Source of the DNA: Bradymonadales bacterium
GTDB taxonomy: Bacteria > Myxococcota_A > Bradymonadia > JAFGEP01
Direction: 5' to 3'
Length of the DNA stretch: 64,000 nt
Assembly: GCA_016931535.1 (NCBI GenBank)
Contig: JAFGEP010000162.1
Span: 1 to 64,000, forward strand
A program made the translations under genes and the position numbers. Positions 24,868 through 33,937 of this stretch are shown one piece after another. Every line of letters begins with the position of its first letter. Positions within the stretch are counted from its first letter, which is position 1. The notes under the pieces were generated by a model that saw only the letters and a list, made by a program, of their open reading frames with translations, was not told where the DNA came from and ran no database searches.

Positions 24868-27372
24868 TTACTCCAGCGTCAGCACCCCCACGGCGGTGCG
24901 CTGCAGCTCCGCCCAGTCGCTGACCATGGGGAAGTACTCCCCATCAAGCCAGCGCTCATGCTGATCGCCGTAGTGGGGGTCTGAGGGCCACCCCGAGGAG
25001 CCGGTGTCCAGCACCCAGATGCCGTGGTGGATGTCGGCCAGGTCGAACACCATGCGCACTACCGGACCGGCGATCACCCGGAAGGGGTGCTCGCTTACCC
25101 CCAGGTCGAAGTGACTCTTCCATACGGAGTCGGGACCGCCGGGGAGCTCGGCGGCAGGCAGGTTGACCAGGCCAGCCAGCGACTCGCGCCCTCCGAAGGG
25201 GTGATCCAGACGGAGATCGTGCAGCCTCCCCCATCTCCAGCTCGCCGCATCGGGACCGAACCGCTCACGCAGGCTCGCCACCGCATGCCGGAAGGCTTCT
25301 CGGACCACATCGCTCCTGCTCTCGACCTGTGGGGTCCCCCGATGGTCCCAGACCGGGTGGTCGGGCCGGTCGAACCACAGGTCGACCGCGTTGGTGGCGT
25401 ACCGTTCGGAGAGGAGGAAGGCCAGGCCGGCCTCGTCCACCTCGTCCCGGAGCGCCTCCATGAACGCCTCGCGGTAGGTCTCGTAGAAGATCGAGGGAGC
25501 GGCTGACTCCATGCGGGCATGGTAGTCCCACTGTTCCAGGAGCTGGAGGGCGGTGAACTCCAGGGCGGTGAGGTCGGATGCGGCTTGCAGATCCGCGACC
25601 AGGAAAGGAACGAGACGCTGTGCCTGAGGCAGCTTGATGTCCAGCTGGATGGCCGCCATGCTGCCGGTGGTATGGGCATCGGCGGAGTCCAACAGCTCCG
25701 CGATGCGGTCGAAGCGATAGGAGGGGCCGGTATCGACGTGAAACGGGTACGGGTATCGGTCGGGTGGGACGACCAGGTTGTTGGTATGGATGAAAGTCGT
25801 CTGCCCCTCGCCGACAGCGCTCGGCAGGCCGGCCGGATCGCGCGTGCCATTCCACTGGTAGGCCGCGATCCAACCCGGCACCGCGAAGGTCCCCAGGTGG
25901 GCGGAGCGAACGGGAATCCGCCCCGCCATGAAAAGCGCCACCTGCCCGTCGACATCGGCGGCCGTCCAGGCGTTCACCGGGGCGGCTACCAGAGACAGCG
26001 CCTCTCTCAGCTCCTGGACCGTGCTGGACCGGTTGGCCAGGGCAAACCCGAGGATGCTGTCGCCCCCGCCTCCCGTCTCCCAGCGGAGGGAAACCAGGGG
26101 GGCCCATTCGGGTAGCAGCCCCGGGTACAGGTCGTTCAAGAGCCTGCCGTTGCGGGACCGCCGAAAGGTCGCCCGTTGCTCGACCAGGTTATCGCCATCG
26201 CGGACCCGCACCACCACCTCCTCACGCTCCAGCCGGTAGAAGAGGCCGTCCACCCCGAGCACGAGATCGGGATCCGAGGGGTCGACCTGTTCGATGTACA
26301 GGTCCACCACGTCGGCCACCGCCGAGGTCATCCCCCAGGCCACCCGTTCGTTGTGGCCGGCCAGGACGTAGGGAAGGCCGGGCACGGCAACCCCGATGGC
26401 ATCCAGCCCGGGGCAGCGCAGGTGCTGCTGGTACACGAGCGAGGGGAGGAAGTGGGTGAGATGGGGATCGTTGGCCAGAACCGGCATGCCCGAGGCCGAA
26501 CGGGAGGAGCCGACCACCCAGGCGTTGCTGGAGCCGTTCTGGAGGGCAGACGGCGTGGCGGCATGGCGTGGGTCCACCTGGTTCGAGGCGGTTGTCGGCT
26601 GGTAGGGCCGGGCCGGGAAGATCTCGCGAATCTCCGGAACGATGGAAGGGGGAAGCGTGCGTTGCTCCCCATCCGGCGGCAGGCTGGAGGCTCCGGGCCA
26701 GGGCGTCGAGGGGTAGATGGTCTCGGCCCGCTCCACCCCCCCGTGGAGCGCCAGGACCAGGCGCGAGATCTCCTGGTTCATGTTGTGGGTGATGGTCCAG
26801 GCGATCAGCCGGCCGATGGCGAAGGAGTCGGGGATGCGCCAGGGCTCCGGCTCGACCTCCAGCAGGCGGTACTCCAGGGGCTTGTGCCGCTCCAGTGCGG
26901 CGTTGACCCCCTGGGTATAGGCCTCCATGAGTAGCCGGATCTCCCCCTCCATTTCGTCTGCATCCTGCTGGCCCGTCTCCTGAAAGCCCCACCAGCGCAT
27001 GGCCAGGTCGGTCTGCACCGTGCTGCCATCCAGGATCGGCTGCTCACCTAGCAGCTCGCTGAGCCGCCCCTGGGCGAAACGGCGTAGCATGTCCATCTGG
27101 AAGAAGCGGCTACGGGCCTGGAGGAACCCCACCGTTCTCACCAGGTCGACCTCCGAGGAGGCTTCCACGTGGGGCACTCCCGCCTGGTCGAACAGGACCC
27201 GGACCGGCGCGGAAAGCCCCGGCAAGGACAGGGTCTGATCCTCGTTCTTGGGGTAGTCCGGCGAGATCTTGTAGCAGAGGTAGGCGCAGGTGGGGCAACC
27301 GGCTGACGTGGCGGCCAGGAACACCAGCAGCCCCAGGCGAATCAACCAGCCAGATGTTGTTTGAAACCTCAT
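24868..27372 (-). CDS. Penicillin-acylase-family (S45) lipoprotein
   Basis: 834 residues. Signal peptide with lipobox TSAGC (C26), so the protein is probably membrane-anchored in the periplasm or exported to the surface. The alpha-chain region runs to about 281. Autocatalytic cleavage is predicted between the two serines of NGSSNAWVVG, making S282 the N-terminal nucleophile of the beta chain, as in Ntn hydrolases of this family. Further family motifs: NDPHLTHFLPSL, YVLAGHNERVAWGMT and HTNNLVVPPDRYP. Members act on penicillins, cephalosporins, N-acyl-homoserine lactones or long acyl-amides; the substrate here cannot be told. Two extra Cys just after the lipobox (CPTCAYLC) are unusual. Confidence 0.92.
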   Translation of the reverse strand: MRFQTTSGWLIRLGLLVFLAATSAGCPTCAYLCYKISPDYPKNEDQTLSLPGLSAPVRVLFDQAGVPHVEASSEVDLVRTVGFLQARSRFFQMDMLRRFAQGRLSELLGEQPILDGSTVQTDLAMRWWGFQETGQQDADEMEGEIRLLMEAYTQGVNAALERHKPLEYRLLEVEPEPWRIPDSFAIGRLIAWTITHNMNQEISRLVLALHGGVERAETIYPSTPWPGASSLPPDGEQRTLPPSIVPEIREIFPARPYQPTTASNQVDPRHAATPSALQNGSSNAWVVGSSRSASGMPVLANDPHLTHFLPSLVYQQHLRCPGLDAIGVAVPGLPYVLAGHNERVAWGMTSAVADVVDLYIEQVDPSDPDLVLGVDGLFYRLEREEVVVRVRDGDNLVEQRATFRRSRNGRLLNDLYPGLLPEWAPLVSLRWETGGGGDSILGFALANRSSTVQELREALSLVAAPVNAWTAADVDGQVALFMAGRIPVRSAHLGTFAVPGWIAAYQWNGTRDPAGLPSAVGEGQTTFIHTNNLVVPPDRYPYPFHVDTGPSYRFDRIAELLDSADAHTTGSMAAIQLDIKLPQAQRLVPFLVADLQAASDLTALEFTALQLLEQWDYHARMESAAPSIFYETYREAFMEALRDEVDEAGLAFLLSERYATNAVDLWFDRPDHPVWDHRGTPQVESRSDVVREAFRHAVASLRERFGPDAASWRWGRLHDLRLDHPFGGRESLAGLVNLPAAELPGGPDSVWKSHFDLGVSEHPFRVIAGPVVRMVFDLADIHHGIWVLDTGSSGWPSDPHYGDQHERWLDGEYFPMVSDWAELQRTAVGVLTLE

Positions 27373-27706
27373 AGCAACCCCCTGTCTCGACGATCATCCG
27401 ACGGCCGGCGGACCGGTGAACCGACCAGCCGACAAGAGATTCCACCACACCCCGCGCCAACAGCGGGTCCAGCAAACGCCCAAAGCCCTGGCTTCCCCTT
27501 GACCGACCCCTGTCGCCCTCCCCCAAAACCAACCACCCAGGTCACCTCGGCAGCCGCCGGGAGATGCCACCGGGATCAGGTCCTGTCGCCCTCCCCCAAA
27601 ACCAACCACCCAGGTCACCACCGTAGCAGATGAGAGATGCGAGAGAAGCGGGACCTCGAAGTTCCGCTTTACCGCCCACATTCCCCGACCGACCACCTTC
27701 GGCCCG
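27373..27706. other. Intergenic region with a 38-bp perfect direct repeat pair
   Basis: No supported gene. Two identical 38-bp copies, 27509-27546 and 27582-27619, begin CCTGTCGCCCTCCCCCAAAA and end CCACCCAGGTCACC. They are offset by exactly 73 bp. The C-rich strand would be G-rich in minus-strand transcripts, downstream of the DUF819 gene. Confidence 0.7.
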
Positions 27707-28897
27707 TCAGCCCAGTAGCCATGCCAGTCCCATCCCCAGGTAGTTGGCCACCGAGTAGCCGACCAGACCGGTGGCGATCCCGGAGAGGACGATCTCGCGA
27801 TTGTGGATCGCCTCGGCCACGGGCACGACAAATGCAGGGCCGAAAATGGCCGCCGTGCTGGTGATGATCAAGGTATCCCGATCGATGCGTAAAAGGACGG
27901 CCAGCAACAGGTGCACCCCGATGGCCCCGTACATCACCAGCACCGCGAACAGGATCAGATCGAGGCTGGTGGACAGGAGCTTGACGAACTCAGCCTGCGC
28001 GCCGATGGCCACGCAGAACACCAGCAAAAAGTACTGCCCCAGACCGTAGGTGCCAGGCAGATTGCGTATACGCGGGCTGAGCGAGGCGGCCACCGCCAGG
28101 GTTGTGATGGCCAAGATGGCGAAGGGCACCTCGAAGCCGGCCGGAGCGACCAGGTAGACGCCTGCCGCCAGCGCCACCAACAGCAACGCCAGCCCCATGG
28201 CCACGGCCCCCGAGCGCCAGCTTGCTGGCCCAGAAGGTGTACCCGCCGGCTCGGCACCGCCGGGCTTGCCAATCGAGGCCGATTCTTGGACCGGCAGTCT
28301 CCTGTCAGGCGCCCCCGCGGGCTCGGCGCCGCGCGACCGATCGCTCCGGCTGACGAAGGGAGGCAGCAACCGGCCGAACACCCTGGCCGCCAAGGTGAAC
28401 AGAAAAACCAGGTAGATGGCCCCCAGCATCATGTCGGCCACGTTGAGCATGCCAAAGACTTCGGAGTCCACCCCCAGCGCGAAGCCGATAGCGGCCATGT
28501 TGGGGGTGCCCCCGGTGTAGACGCCCACCAGCATCCCGGCGATCTGCGGGCTGCCCTCCACCCGAGAACCGAACAGCAGCCCCCCAGCCGCCGCCACAAG
28601 CAGAACCGCCAACACCGCCAGCCCGAAGGAGATCAGGGTGGACCTGGCCAGCCGCAGCCAACCCCTGATATCGAGCGAGAAGACCATCAGCGGGATGGCC
28701 AGCGCAATGGACAGCCCGCTCGCCACCTCGGTGGCCTTGGGGTCGATCGAAAGCCACGGCTGGTTGCCCAGCAACACCCCGAAGATATAGCATACCAGCA
28801 CCGGACCGATGGCCTGCACCGCGCGGTAGCGCCGCGCCAGCACCAGAGCAACCGGCGGAAGGAGCAAGAACAGAAGAATCTCGACCAGCGCCAGCAT
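27707..28897 (-). CDS. DUF819-family integral membrane protein
   Basis: 396 residues from the ATG at 28897, chosen for the GGGAGA ribosome-binding site just upstream. About ten to eleven hydrophobic helices; the signature VYTGGTPNMAAIGFALG is typical of the DUF819/YjcL family. A Pro/Arg-rich cytoplasmic loop (about 205-250) separates the halves, suggesting an inverted-repeat transporter fold. Function unknown in the family; permease activity is inferred. Confidence 0.87.
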   Translation of the reverse strand: MLALVEILLFLLLPPVALVLARRYRAVQAIGPVLVCYIFGVLLGNQPWLSIDPKATEVASGLSIALAIPLMVFSLDIRGWLRLARSTLISFGLAVLAVLLVAAAGGLLFGSRVEGSPQIAGMLVGVYTGGTPNMAAIGFALGVDSEVFGMLNVADMMLGAIYLVFLFTLAARVFGRLLPPFVSRSDRSRGAEPAGAPDRRLPVQESASIGKPGGAEPAGTPSGPASWRSGAVAMGLALLLVALAAGVYLVAPAGFEVPFAILAITTLAVAASLSPRIRNLPGTYGLGQYFLLVFCVAIGAQAEFVKLLSTSLDLILFAVLVMYGAIGVHLLLAVLLRIDRDTLIITSTAAIFGPAFVVPVAEAIHNREIVLSGIATGLVGYSVANYLGMGLAWLLG

Positions 28898-29531
28898 GTC
28901 TCCCTGAACTCCACAGGCCCGATCGACAGAACCGGACAGCACTCAGGATCCAATCCTCCCCCGATCCTGGCCGTCGAGGCAGCCTCTCCAGAGGCCGCGC
29001 CGGGTAGTGTACCGTGGTTAGCCACCCGGTGTGAAGTTAGGAAGGATCGGGGTTGGGCACGCAGCAGCCGCCAGCCGAAAGCCGACTCCCAGCGGCCAAA
29101 AGCCGACACCCCTCCAGACCCGTCTTCGGCTGCCAGAAACGTCGCACGGGGTTTTCCGACGACGGTGCTCCCTCTGCCGGGACCCGGCGCGCCGCTTCCC
29201 CAAAAAGCGGCCGCTGGGTGGCAGAGTGCACCCAGGAGAAGGAAAATGCCCCGGGCGACGCCGGCAGCCAACAGCTGGCAGCCGACTGCCAATAGCTAGC
29301 AGCCGACTGGCAAGGGCTAGCAGCCGACTGCCAACAGTCGACAGACTCTGTCGCGTGCCTTGGCCTGTAACCAGCCGGATGACTTCCGAAGCTCTTCCGT
29401 AGTATAGCTTTCTTGCCGTCACCGTCGCGATTCCGGTCGCCGTTTCCGTCGTCGACCCAACGACCGGCCCCCTCCTTTGGTGGAGAAGTACGCCTGGACC
29501 GGAGCATGGCCGTCCTGATACGGGAAGCGAG
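28898..29531. other. Repeat-rich intergenic region
   Basis: No supported gene; open frames on both strands follow the repeats. It contains AGCCGAC-type heptamers (29051-29110), the second copy of the ~150-bp element, a denser run of CAGCCGACTGCCAA-type units (29268-29345), and a stretch with hexamer-like CCGTCACCGTCGCGATTCCG (29417-29436) before the ribosome-binding site GGGAAGCGAG of the next gene. Confidence 0.6.
29122..29275. repeat. Dispersed ~150-bp intergenic element, copy 2
   Basis: Nearly identical to 9739-9890, same orientation, 19.4 kb away. Both copies sit directly upstream of a plus-strand gene and are bordered by AGCCGAC heptamers, but the flanking genes are unrelated. That fits an element that moves on its own or by gene conversion rather than a large segmental duplication. 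Confidence 0.75.
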
Positions 29532-30947
29532 ATGAAAAGGATACCTGAGCAGGGAAGGGACAGAGAGCAGCTGATCGCCGAGATGGAGGAGTTCCGCCAG
29601 AACGACGCCAACTACCGGGAAGCCAAGACCTGGAGTCTGGTCTACTTTTTGGGGGATGACCACACCGAATTCCTCAAGAGATGTTACGGGTTGTACTTCT
29701 CGGAAAACGCCCTCAACCCCATGGCTTTTTCCAGCCTGAAAAGGTTCGAATCGGAGGTGGTCTCCATGACCGCCTCCATGCTCCACGGAGACCAACAGGT
29801 GGTGGGAACCATGACCTCGGGGGGTACCGAGAGCTGCCTGCTAGCGGTCAAGACCTACCGGGATCGGGCCAGAAAGAGGTGGAGGATCTGGACCGGCAAG
29901 CCGGAGATGATCGCCCCGGAGACCGTCCATGTCGCCTTCGAAAAGGCCGCGGAGTACTTCGACGTGAAAATGGTCCACGCTCGGGTGGACAGGAACTACC
30001 AGGTCGACGTCAAGTCCGTGGCCAGGCTCATCAACCGGAATACCGCCCTGATCGTCGCCTCGGCACCCTGTTACCCCTTCGGGGTGGTGGATCCCATCGA
30101 CCAGCTCTCCCGTCTGGCCCTCAAGCACCGCATCCCGCTGCACGTGGACGCCTGCCTGGGCGGCTTCCTGTTGCCCTGGGTGGAGCGGCTGGGATACCCG
30201 GTCCCCCCCTTCGACTTCCGGCTCCCCGGAGTCACCTCCATTACCGCCGACATCCACAAGTACGGGTTCGCCGCCAAGGGGGCCTCGGTCATTCTGTATC
30301 GGAACCAGGACTACCTGAAGCACCAGTTCTTCATCCATACCGACTGGGCGGGCGGGATCTACGCCTCCCCCGCCCTGCTGGGAACCCGCCCGGGAGGAGC
30401 CATCGCGGCCGCCTGGGCGGCCATGCAGGCTCTGGGAGAGGAGGGGTACCTCGACCTGGCCCGGACCACCATGGACACCACCCGCAAGCTGATCGACGGG
30501 ATCGGCTCTTTGCCGGAGATCGAGGTGTTGGGCCAACCCCACATGAGCGTCTTCGCCTATCGCTCCCGAACGCCGGAGGTCAGCATCTACGCTGTCGGGG
30601 ACCAGATGGAACGGCGAGGTTGGCACATCGACCGGCAGCAAAAGCCCGAGAGCCTCCATGCCATGGTCACCCCGGGCCACGCTCGGGTGGTGGACCGCTA
30701 CCTGGCGGATCTGAAAGAGAGCGTGGCCACGGTGAAGGGATCTCCCAACCTGTACGCCGAAGGGCAGGCGGCCATGTACGGAATGATCTCGAAAATTCCG
30801 TTGCGTGGGCTGATCAAGAACAACGTGCTCAAGATGATGCTGGAGATGTACGGCCCCCAGGGAAGCATCCCCGATCTGGGCCGCCAGGCGGAAAAGGAGG
30901 ACCTGGCCACCCGCCTGGGCCGGCTCTTTCTCAGACTCCGCCACTGA
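29532..30947 (+). CDS. Sphingosine-1-phosphate-lyase-like PLP-dependent enzyme
   Basis: 471 residues, fold type I PLP enzyme of the group II decarboxylase/S1P-lyase branch. Evidence: the N-terminal segment ENALNPMAFSSLKRFESE, TSGGTESCLLAVK, HVDACLGGF (Asp binding the PLP ring nitrogen) and the Schiff-base lysine K243 in ITADIHKYGFAAKG, the DxHKYG form typical of S1P lyases. No membrane anchor is evident, as in other bacterial SPLs. Expected reaction: cleavage of a phosphorylated long-chain base to an aldehyde and phosphoethanolamine. Sphingolipids occur in some myxobacteria, so a native role is possible. The gene stands alone. Confidence 0.85.
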   Translation: MKRIPEQGRDREQLIAEMEEFRQNDANYREAKTWSLVYFLGDDHTEFLKRCYGLYFSENALNPMAFSSLKRFESEVVSMTASMLHGDQQVVGTMTSGGTESCLLAVKTYRDRARKRWRIWTGKPEMIAPETVHVAFEKAAEYFDVKMVHARVDRNYQVDVKSVARLINRNTALIVASAPCYPFGVVDPIDQLSRLALKHRIPLHVDACLGGFLLPWVERLGYPVPPFDFRLPGVTSITADIHKYGFAAKGASVILYRNQDYLKHQFFIHTDWAGGIYASPALLGTRPGGAIAAAWAAMQALGEEGYLDLARTTMDTTRKLIDGIGSLPEIEVLGQPHMSVFAYRSRTPEVSIYAVGDQMERRGWHIDRQQKPESLHAMVTPGHARVVDRYLADLKESVATVKGSPNLYAEGQAAMYGMISKIPLRGLIKNNVLKMMLEMYGPQGSIPDLGRQAEKEDLATRLGRLFLRLRH

Positions 30948-30970
30948 GCGCCGCACCCGCGGCTCCAACA

Positions 30971-31027
30971 TTGACTTTCCCTTGCCCTTCCATACACTCG
31001 ACCCGTTGGTCTGGGCAGACCAACGGG
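30971..31027 (+). promoter_or_regulatory. Promoter-like site followed by a 12-bp perfect inverted repeat
   Basis: TTGACT (30971-30976), a 16-bp spacer and TACACT (30993-30998) resemble a sigma-70 promoter. Four bases on, CCCGTTGGTCTG pairs perfectly with CAGACCAACGGG around GG (31002-31027). The hairpin is followed by GCGTTTGCC, not a long T-tract. It could be a weak terminator for the lyase gene, an attenuator, or an operator at the transcription start of the outer-membrane-protein gene. Confidence 0.45.
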
Positions 31028-31062
31028 CGTTTGCCAGAGGTAACCTCCACCAATTCGTACGG

Positions 31063-32754
31063 ATGATCAGCTTGAACCAACCCTACTACGGGTTCCGATC
31101 GGCTGCCGGCATCTTTCTGGTCGTGACATTTCTGCTCCTCGTGGGGCACATCCCAGCCGCCCAAGGGCGGCCCCCGGGACCGGCCATCGAGGACTGGCTG
31201 CAGCTGGGCGCCGAGTACCGGGTAGAGACGATCTACATCAACCCGCTGGAGCTCAGCGGGACCACCGTGACCGAGACCCACTGGACCGAGCAGAGAATGC
31301 GGCTGGACATGGGGTTGCGGGTACCCGGCTATGGGGGGGTGGTCGTCCAGGTCGATCTGCTCGACGGCGTGCTGTTCGGCGACAATGGCGACTACCCCAG
31401 GGAGCCGGTGCCCACCGGCGGTGTGGCCATGAGCTCCTACCGGCCCAATTGCGCAGGGTGGCGCGTCGGTCTGGCACCTGGAGCCGACCCCCTCGATCCC
31501 GACAGCTACCTGCCGGTGCTGCAATCGATGGAGCCGTTCCGGATCAATCAAGCCTACGGCGAGGTGATCCTCCCCGTGGGGCTGCTGCGCCTGGGCCGCC
31601 AACCGTACAACTACGGAGCCGGCATCTCCGCCCACGAGGGGACCCGGATCAACCGTTGGGGAGTGAGCCGCTACGCCCACACCGCCGATCGTCTGCTGTT
31701 CGGCACCAAGCTGGATCAGGTCATCCAGTTCCTAATCGAGGGTGGCGATCTGGCGCTCGATACCCGCCTGGATCGGGGGCTTTTACTGGTGCTGGCCTAT
31801 GACTGGGCGACCCAGGACGACATCTACCGCAGCTTTGACGACCTGCACCAGGTCATGTTCGGCCTGCAGTGGAAGATCCCCTCTGCCGACTGGTTCGGCC
31901 TGGCATGGCGCGACCTTTCTCTGTCGGGTTTCGGGGTCCACCGCTTCTCGAACGAGTTCGACACCGCGGTATGGGGTGTTCCGTTCCGATTCTCCGGAGG
32001 GATCGGCCGATGGGAGTGGGATGCCCAGTATTCTCTGATCGCCGGGAACAGCCGGGAGGTCTCCGAGGGGTTCGCCGCCTTGACGGGCGAAGAGGTGGTA
32101 TCACAGCGGATCCTGGGGATGGGTGCCCATCTCCGACTGGACCTGGACCTGGCGCCGGTCGAGATCACCTTCGAGTTCGACTACGCTTCGGGGGACGACG
32201 ATCCGCGCCCCGTCACCGATCTGAATGTCTTCAACTTCGACCGCGACTTCAATGTCGGCCTGCTGTTGTTCGAGCACATCCTGGCATTTGAGACGGCTCG
32301 ATCGGCGGCGGTGGGGATCGAGAACCTGCAGCAGCTGGAATCGCGATCCTTCCCTCTGACCGAGGTGGCTTCAGAGGGCCGCTTCACCAATGCCCTGGCG
32401 CTCTTCCCCCAGGTCAAGGTGGACTGGCTGCAGACGCCCCGTCACACCCTGTTCAGCCGTTTTGGCGCCCTGATCGCCTGGGCGGCCGCTTCCGGAGGGG
32501 TGGTGGATCCGGTGATGACCTCGCTCAAGATGGACGGCCTGACGGTCGAGGACGACCGGGTCAATTACCACGGTGGCCCGTCTGGACGCTACTATGGTAC
32601 CGAGCTCGACCTCCAGCTCGCATGGAGGTTGGGCACCTTTTTCGAGTGGACCGTGGAAGGTGCGGTGCTCTTTCCGGGCAGCGGCCTGGAAGATGAGCAT
32701 TCGGACGCGGTCAGCTCGTTCTTGGTGGAGAACCGGTTCACCTTCATCTTCTAG
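31063..32754 (+). CDS. Outer-membrane beta-barrel protein
   Basis: About 563 residues. The start is uncertain: ATG 31063 opens a Sec signal peptide (hydrophobic GIFLVVTFLLLVGHI, cleavage near AAQG), but the ribosome-binding site is weak. The mature protein is a succession of amphipathic strands with aromatic belts, many long loops, and a C-terminal F-T-F-I-F, the BAM recognition signature. No plug or TonB box is seen. It is likely an alginate-export/porin-like barrel. A lipoprotein gene starts four bases after its stop, suggesting a barrel-lipoprotein pair. Confidence 0.8.
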   Translation: MISLNQPYYGFRSAAGIFLVVTFLLLVGHIPAAQGRPPGPAIEDWLQLGAEYRVETIYINPLELSGTTVTETHWTEQRMRLDMGLRVPGYGGVVVQVDLLDGVLFGDNGDYPREPVPTGGVAMSSYRPNCAGWRVGLAPGADPLDPDSYLPVLQSMEPFRINQAYGEVILPVGLLRLGRQPYNYGAGISAHEGTRINRWGVSRYAHTADRLLFGTKLDQVIQFLIEGGDLALDTRLDRGLLLVLAYDWATQDDIYRSFDDLHQVMFGLQWKIPSADWFGLAWRDLSLSGFGVHRFSNEFDTAVWGVPFRFSGGIGRWEWDAQYSLIAGNSREVSEGFAALTGEEVVSQRILGMGAHLRLDLDLAPVEITFEFDYASGDDDPRPVTDLNVFNFDRDFNVGLLLFEHILAFETARSAAVGIENLQQLESRSFPLTEVASEGRFTNALALFPQVKVDWLQTPRHTLFSRFGALIAWAAASGGVVDPVMTSLKMDGLTVEDDRVNYHGGPSGRYYGTELDLQLAWRLGTFFEWTVEGAVLFPGSGLEDEHSDAVSSFLVENRFTFIF

Positions 32755-32757
32755 GAG

Positions 32758-33828
32758 ATGCGCATGCACCGGGCGACTTCGCTGGCTCTGTGGCCCGCCC
32801 TGCTGGGATGCTGTCTTGTCAGCTGTGTCTACGATCCCCCGCCCGAGGTCACCCTGCTCTGGCCGTCCTGTGGCGTCTTTCTGAGCGGAGATCCCTTGCT
32901 GCTGGAGTTCTCCGAGCCGATCGAGCCTGCCAGCCTCAGGGTTCGGGTCTGGCCGCCCAACCGGGACGTGGAGGGCGCAATCCCACCGCGAACCCTCCCA
33001 CTGCTCGATTCCTGCCGAGCAACCGATTCACCCTGCGGTGACACCGAGGTGTCGGTGGCGGAAAACGGCCTGTCGGCCGAGCTGTTTTTCCACCCCGACG
33101 GCTTGGGCAAGCCCAACGCGCCGATGATCCTCGAGATCCAGGAGGGGCTTGCCGACCTCGCCGGGGAAACAACAGGTCTGGCAACCTGGTATGACCTGCA
33201 GTTCTTCCCCCTGGACTACCTCGATCCATCCGACCCTGCGACCGATAAGGTCCCCTTCGTCGATGGGATCTACGTCATCGTGTCTACCATGGATCAGCCG
33301 CTCCCCGTCTGGCTCACCCTCATCACCGAGATCCTCAGTCTGCCCGATAACTCGGTCGCCCTGGCCGGCGCGGAAGGTGACGAGATCGGCGATGCTCCGC
33401 GAACGACGACCGATGCCGCCGAGCTGATCGTCGATAGCACCGAGGAGGGATACACCGTCTACGCCACCGGCTCTTTGAGCCAGCGAGACGGCCAACGCTA
33501 CCTCACCACCGACCCCTTCCCCATCTCCGTCCGGACCGGCCCCATGTACGTCTCTCTGGCCTCGGTGCGGCTCAACAGCCTGATTGTCGAGAAGGACGGT
33601 CACGACTACCTGGAGGGCACCCTGTCCTTCGAAGGGGTCACCGTGCGCACGGGTGACATCGAGTTTTCTTACGGCAGCGGCTCCAACAGCTTCGTCGGCC
33701 AGTACGCCCCCCCCGACATCGTGCCCGAAGGGGTGCCCCAGATCTGCGGCGACCTCTGTGGTGCGGTGACCAGCCAGTGCAACCCTCCGGACGACTTTCC
33801 ACCGGATGGCTTCTGCGTGGAGGAATGA
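32758..33828 (+). CDS. Lipoprotein paired with the outer-membrane barrel
   Basis: 356 residues. Signal peptide with lipobox LVSC (C22). An N-terminal Big_5/Ig-like segment reads LLEFSEPIEPASL ... EGLADLAGETTG, the bacterial Ig-like 5 pattern. The remainder is beta-rich without a recognised domain and carries paired Cys near the C-terminus. It begins 3 nt after the stop of the barrel gene, so they are co-translated and probably act together in the outer membrane. Confidence 0.85.
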   Translation: MRMHRATSLALWPALLGCCLVSCVYDPPPEVTLLWPSCGVFLSGDPLLLEFSEPIEPASLRVRVWPPNRDVEGAIPPRTLPLLDSCRATDSPCGDTEVSVAENGLSAELFFHPDGLGKPNAPMILEIQEGLADLAGETTGLATWYDLQFFPLDYLDPSDPATDKVPFVDGIYVIVSTMDQPLPVWLTLITEILSLPDNSVALAGAEGDEIGDAPRTTTDAAELIVDSTEEGYTVYATGSLSQRDGQRYLTTDPFPISVRTGPMYVSLASVRLNSLIVEKDGHDYLEGTLSFEGVTVRTGDIEFSYGSGSNSFVGQYAPPDIVPEGVPQICGDLCGAVTSQCNPPDDFPPDGFCVEE

Positions 33829-33937
33829 CCGTGTTTCTCTCGGAGGGACCGGAACCGCTCCTGGCCCCGGCTCCATTCTGTCTTGCTGTCCTCGTGTTCC
33901 CGAGCCGGGCAGAATCGAAGCATTGCTGCACCGGCGT

